Source: Bacteroidota bacterium
GTDB lineage: Bacteria > Bacteroidota > Bacteroidia > Bacteroidales > Prolixibacteraceae
Direction: 5' to 3'
Length of the DNA: 64,000 nt
NCBI GenBank assembly: GCA_023251435.1
Contig: JAHEYU010000010.1
Location: 58,525 to 122,524 of the forward strand
Of this stretch, positions 60,614 to 64,000 are shown one piece after another (within the stretch, counting starts at the first letter, position 1; every line of letters starts with the position of its first letter). The notes under the pieces were generated by a model. The model was not told the origin of the DNA. It made no database searches and saw nothing but the letters and a program-made list of their open reading frames with translations. The translations under genes and the position numbers were made by a program.

Positions 60614-60805
60614 ATGAAAACAGGTAAAGTTAAATTTTTCAACGAATCTAAAGGATTCGGTTTTATTAAAGACAGTGAATCTGATAAAGAATACTTCGTT
60701 CACGTTTCAGGTTTGGTTGACCAAATCAGAGAAGACGACGATGTAACTTATGAACTTCAAGAAGGAAGAAAAGGATTAAACGCGGTAAATGTTAAACTAG
60801 CATAA
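60614..60805 (+). CDS. cold-shock-domain protein
   Basis: 63 residues from the ATG at 60614 (upstream in-frame codons lie inside the promoter). The single cold-shock domain has RNP1 KGFGFI and RNP2 YFVHVS, plus GKVKFFNESKG and LQEGRKGLNAVNV. It binds single-stranded RNA/DNA and acts as an RNA chaperone. Normal length. It stands alone between terminators. Confidence 0.93.
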   Translation: MKTGKVKFFNESKGFGFIKDSESDKEYFVHVSGLVDQIREDDDVTYELQEGRKGLNAVNVKLA

Positions 60806-60835
60806 GTAGTCTAATATTTTAAAGATTTAAAGTTC

Positions 60836-60866
60836 AAAGCCCTGCAAAATGCAGGGCTTTCTTTTT
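60836..60866. terminator. bidirectional terminator after the cold-shock gene
   Basis: Stem AAAGCCCTGCA / TGCAGGGCTTT with a 3-nt loop, followed by CTTTTT. It lies between the converging cold-shock and MutS-like genes. Confidence 0.85.
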
Positions 60867-60874
60867 GACGTGAT

Positions 60875-62668
60875 TTATGGTATAATCCCCATTTTTTTCA
60901 TCAGGAAAGTTGCATTCATGGTACCAGTTACACCTTCCTTCAGTTTATAATCAAACTTCAACTCATCTCCTGCAAGATTCACTTCAAAACACTGATTTTT
61001 AATTTTTGCCGGGAAACTGCCTGCCAGTTCGGTAAGTTTCAAATCGTGGGTTGCTACAATGCAATGGGTTTCAAGCAAAATCAGCTGCTTAAGCAATTCA
61101 ACAGATCCATTCAATTTATCCACCGAATTGGTTCCCTTCAGCATCTCATCAATAATGATAAAAAGATTTTCGCCATTGTGCAGCATGTCAAGCATGTATT
61201 TAAGACGGAGTAATTCGGCATAGAAATACGACTCATCTTTCATCAGATTATCGGTCGTGCGCATATTTGTAAACAACCGTGCCGGCGAAAAACGGAATTC
61301 AGTTGCACAAACTTTGCAGCCTTGCGAGGCAAGAATCAAATTAATCCCGACAGTACGCAAAAAGGTACTCTTTCCGGCCATATTTGCACCAGTTATTATT
61401 ACTATCTGCTCCTGACCACAAATCGCAAAATGATTGTCTATTCTTTTCTCCCCGGCAATTAATGGGTGTCCAAGGTTTTCAGCCTGAATCATAAAACCAT
61501 CCGTATTTATAACAGGAACAGCCCATTCAGGATGATTATAATTTAGGTTAGCGAGGCTGATCAAAGAATCTGTTTCGGCGATTACATCAAACCATTCGGC
61601 CAATTGTCCACCATAAGTTTTTTGCCAATTGTGCAACCGGTAAATACAGCGAATATCCCACAGAAAGAGTGAATCGAGCACAATGCCCACCAGAATATTC
61701 TGGGTGTAATCCAATTCATTTAGTATTTTCTGAAGCGAAGAAGTGATCTGACTGGCTGGTTTTCCGTGATTGAACAATTTACTTTTCTGATGCTCCAGAT
61801 ATTCCGAGCGAAACTCCTTCTTTTCGATCAGCAACAACATATCGACATAACGAAGGAGTACTTTTGTTCTTAACCCGAATGCTTTCTTGAAATTGCCAAT
61901 GGTTTTCGAATAGGATAAAAACAATACCCACTGCACGAAAACCGCAGCATAAAACAATTGTTCAGGAATTGAACCAATTATCCAAAGAACACCAAACACT
62001 ATTGTTATAGCCGGAAGTGCGATAAAAATAATTTTCAGGAAAGAAATATGCTTCAGCAAAACTGCCATATTTTGATGCAGAATTATATCTGAAGATACAC
62101 TGTCTTCTGAATTTCGGCCTGACGCAAGAAATTGCTGGCGCCAATCAAGGTATCCGGCCAACTCATTAACAGCCAACTGCTTTTGCCTGATTATTTCAAC
62201 ATCCTGATTACTTGTTTGCACCGAACCTGCCAGTTTATTTTTTCCGCCTGAAGTGACTGTGCGGTTCAGAAACTGAAAGAATGAGTTCTCACCAAATAAA
62301 TCAAGGTCGAAAGAAAAATCGTGATCGGGCCTGATAAATTCTTTACCCGGATCAAACTGACTAAAATCGCGTTGAATTCCCCTGATCTCGTTCGTATTAA
62401 TATCAACCAGATTTTGGAAATATTTCATTTGCTTTTCGGCAACAACTGACTGTTTTACGAGAAGCAGAAATGCAACCAAACAAACAATTAATGCCCCCCA
62501 CCCGATCAATTGACCGGCAGGCATCAGAAAAATAAAAACCGGAATAATTAAAAGAAAAAAACCAAGACGAAGCCAGGAAATAATACGAAGTCGGATTTTA
62601 TTCTTTTCGAAATGCAATTGATATTGCCGCGCCAAATCTTCATACTGGTTTTTGATTTCCTGTTCCAT
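60875..62668 (-). CDS. membrane-anchored MutS-like ATPase
   Basis: 597 residues. Two hydrophobic stretches near the N-terminus (LRLGFFLLIIPVFIFLM, LIGWGALIVCLVAFLLL) and two more near 210-260. Then a MutS core and the ATPase domain: Walker A GANMAGKST, AtEFRF, Walker B LFIIIDEMLKGTNSVD, and ATHDLKLTEL. The mismatch-recognition and connector domains of MutS are missing. Membrane MutS homologues of this kind are frequent in Bacteroidota and have no established role in mismatch repair. It lies 9 nt downstream of obgE and is probably co-transcribed with it. Confidence 0.85.
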   Translation of the reverse strand: MEQEIKNQYEDLARQYQLHFEKNKIRLRIISWLRLGFFLLIIPVFIFLMPAGQLIGWGALIVCLVAFLLLVKQSVVAEKQMKYFQNLVDINTNEIRGIQRDFSQFDPGKEFIRPDHDFSFDLDLFGENSFFQFLNRTVTSGGKNKLAGSVQTSNQDVEIIRQKQLAVNELAGYLDWRQQFLASGRNSEDSVSSDIILHQNMAVLLKHISFLKIIFIALPAITIVFGVLWIIGSIPEQLFYAAVFVQWVLFLSYSKTIGNFKKAFGLRTKVLLRYVDMLLLIEKKEFRSEYLEHQKSKLFNHGKPASQITSSLQKILNELDYTQNILVGIVLDSLFLWDIRCIYRLHNWQKTYGGQLAEWFDVIAETDSLISLANLNYNHPEWAVPVINTDGFMIQAENLGHPLIAGEKRIDNHFAICGQEQIVIITGANMAGKSTFLRTVGINLILASQGCKVCATEFRFSPARLFTNMRTTDNLMKDESYFYAELLRLKYMLDMLHNGENLFIIIDEMLKGTNSVDKLNGSVELLKQLILLETHCIVATHDLKLTELAGSFPAKIKNQCFEVNLAGDELKFDYKLKEGVTGTMNATFLMKKMGIIP

Positions 62669-62677
62669 GCAAAACCT

Positions 62678-63667
62678 CTATTTATTCAGTATCTGCCAGA
62701 TTTTGTCTTTAAGGCTTATAATTCCTTCGCCGGTTAAAGAACAAATAAATTGGTGGGGAATATCTTTCAGCACTTCAGAAATTTCACGTTTTAATTCCTC
62801 ATCCAGAAAATCGCTTTTACTGATTACAAGAAAACGTTCCTTATCAAGTAATTCAGGATTAAACTTTTCCAGTTCATTCATAAGAATGAGGTATTCTTTC
62901 CGGTAATCTTTTGCATCGGCCGGAACCATAAACAGAAGCATTGAGTTGCGCTCGATGTGGCGCAAGAATCGAAGACCAAGTCCTTTTCCCTCGTGGGCTC
63001 CTTCAATAATTCCGGGAATATCGGCCATTACAAACGACTGATTGTCACGGTAACTTACAATTCCCAAATTGGGAACAAGCGTTGTAAACGGATAATCGGC
63101 AATTTTTGGTTTAGCTGCCGAAACAACCGAAAGTAATGTTGATTTACCGGCGCTTGGAAAGCCGACCAATCCAACATCGGCCAAAATTTTCAGCTCCAAG
63201 GTGTAATAACCTTCAATCAAAGGCTCTCCGGGTTGTGCAAAACGGGGGGTTTGCTGTGTGGACGATTTAAAATGTGTGTTTCCCAATCCGCCGCGTCCGC
63301 CCTGAACCAGAATGTGAGATTCACCATCCTGAGTTATTTCGAATAAAAATTCGCCGGTATCGGCATCTTTTGCAAGCGTTCCAAGCGGAACATCCAGCAC
63401 AATATCTTCACCATCGGCCCCGCTGCTGCATTGCTTACCTCCCGAACCTCCATGACCGGCAAAAACATGTTTGCGGTATTTCAGGTGAAGCAAAGTCCAC
63501 ATTTGTGCATTACCGCGAAGTATAATATGCCCTCCACGACCACCATCGCCTCCATCGGGTCCACCTTTGGGTTCCGATTTTTCACGTCTGAGATGTGTCG
63601 AACCGGGACCGCCATTACCAGATTTACAAAATATTTTAACGTAATCAACAAAATTTGTATCAGCCAT
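62678..63667 (-). CDS. obgE: Obg-family GTPase
   Basis: 329 residues. The Gly-rich Obg fold is at 1-160 ([47 protein letters not shown]). The GTPase domain follows: G1 [10 protein letters not shown]3 DIPGI, G4 SKSD. The short C-terminal form lacks the OCT domain of some Gram-positive Obg proteins. The enzyme assists large ribosomal subunit assembly and stress control. The MutS-like gene follows in the same direction. Confidence 0.93.
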   Translation of the reverse strand: MADTNFVDYVKIFCKSGNGGPGSTHLRREKSEPKGGPDGGDGGRGGHIILRGNAQMWTLLHLKYRKHVFAGHGGSGGKQCSSGADGEDIVLDVPLGTLAKDADTGEFLFEITQDGESHILVQGGRGGLGNTHFKSSTQQTPRFAQPGEPLIEGYYTLELKILADVGLVGFPSAGKSTLLSVVSAAKPKIADYPFTTLVPNLGIVSYRDNQSFVMADIPGIIEGAHEGKGLGLRFLRHIERNSMLLFMVPADAKDYRKEYLILMNELEKFNPELLDKERFLVISKSDFLDEELKREISEVLKDIPHQFICSLTGEGIISLKDKIWQILNK

Positions 63668-64000
63668 CGTTTATTCTTAAAAAAGTGCCGCAATATAGGC
63701 AAAAAAAGACGAACGGCTAAACTACCAATGACCAGTGCCAGTAATGCAAACTTCTTACAGTGTTGTTTTTGCTTAAGAAGAACCCAAAATCCGGAGAAGC
63801 CGGCTATAAATGTGATTCCCCAAACCTGCGTTTAAGTAATTTTCGCTTCATTTTCAAAAATACTTATCAACAAATATTTATTTTCAGCTCATTTCAGCTT
63901 TTTTCAACCAATTGTTAAATAAAAATCTTTTGGCGAAATGTAAGGTTTATTCGTTGAAGGGTTGCTTTTGACGGTTGAACGAAACAAAAAGTTAAGTAAG
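63668..64000. other. right-edge non-coding stretch
   Basis: 333 bp upstream of obgE. I see no convincing gene. A hydrophobic minus-strand open frame (about 63703-63830) has no good start codon and runs into the obgE region in another frame. The last ~150 bp are AT-rich and may hold the obgE promoter or that of a gene beyond the window. Confidence 0.4.

Noticed and set aside
63481..63835. Hydrophobic minus-strand frame upstream of obgE and a plus-strand 134-codon frame in the same place.
   Set aside because: The minus frame lacks a good start codon and runs into obgE in the wrong frame; the plus frame is largely antisense to obgE.

Overview
The window looks like a chromosomal segment of a free-living member of the Bacteroidota, probably Bacteroidales/Marinilabiliales-like; the order is inference. 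Support comes from a type IX secretion C-terminal sorting domain, TAnnTTTG-type promoter elements, almost no Shine-Dalgarno sites, a CcsBA-type cytochrome c maturation protein, a DUF5777-like beta-barrel, LytTR and TonB-domain proteins, and abundant dispersed palindromic repeats. No rRNA, tRNA, CRISPR array or insertion sequence was seen.

Layout. 0-3.4 kb: end of a SPOR-domain gene, clpS, nfeD-floA and a TonB-domain protein. 3.4-7.4 kb (minus): rhamnulokinase, a CE15 glucuronoyl esterase and a GH5 lipoprotein, a plant-polysaccharide group. 7.5-11.2 kb: indolepyruvate oxidoreductase iorAB, a small membrane protein, a hairpin-rich repeat and a YbaK-type deacylase. 11.2-25.1 kb (minus): the most striking region, a set of six c-type cytochromes with 44 haem-binding motifs in total, a separate cytochrome b, an outer-membrane barrel, CcsBA, and a Crp/Fnr regulator with an N-terminal cysteine cluster. 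25.3-31 kb: a sugar-phosphate locus (PHP protein, aldolase/dehydrogenase fusion, SorE-like dehydrogenase, fructose-6-phosphate-aldolase-like protein). 31-44 kb: rhodanese-thioredoxin fusion, GH3, EamA transporter, lipoprotein metallopeptidase, EEP hydrolase, SDR protein and a giant CotH/lamin-tail secreted protein. 44.4-51.6 kb: tyrosine recombinase, papain-like protease, LytTR regulator, B12/radical SAM enzyme plus fatty acid desaturase, and a small accessory patch with an antitoxin, a toxin remnant and composite repeats. 51.7-58.8 kb: a 2-oxoacid dehydrogenase operon (E2, E3, E1 alpha-beta fusion) with a divergent GntR regulator and an inserted four-helix-bundle gene flanked by direct repeats. 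59-64 kb: aspartate kinase, cold-shock protein, membrane MutS-like ATPase and obgE.

How it works together. The cytochrome locus contains parts expected of a trans-envelope electron path: two or three quinol-facing membrane modules (a NapC/NirT-like heptahaem protein, a 19-haem cytochrome fused to a cytochrome b domain, and a heptahaem plus cytochrome b pair), a periplasmic tetrahaem protein, a barrel, and two haem lipoproteins, one with a collagen-like stalk. No recognisable terminal reductase is encoded beside them, so the acceptor is unknown; extracellular electron transfer is an inference. Three kinds of dispersed palindrome keep their pairing while their sequence changes, which suggests that they act as structured DNA or RNA.
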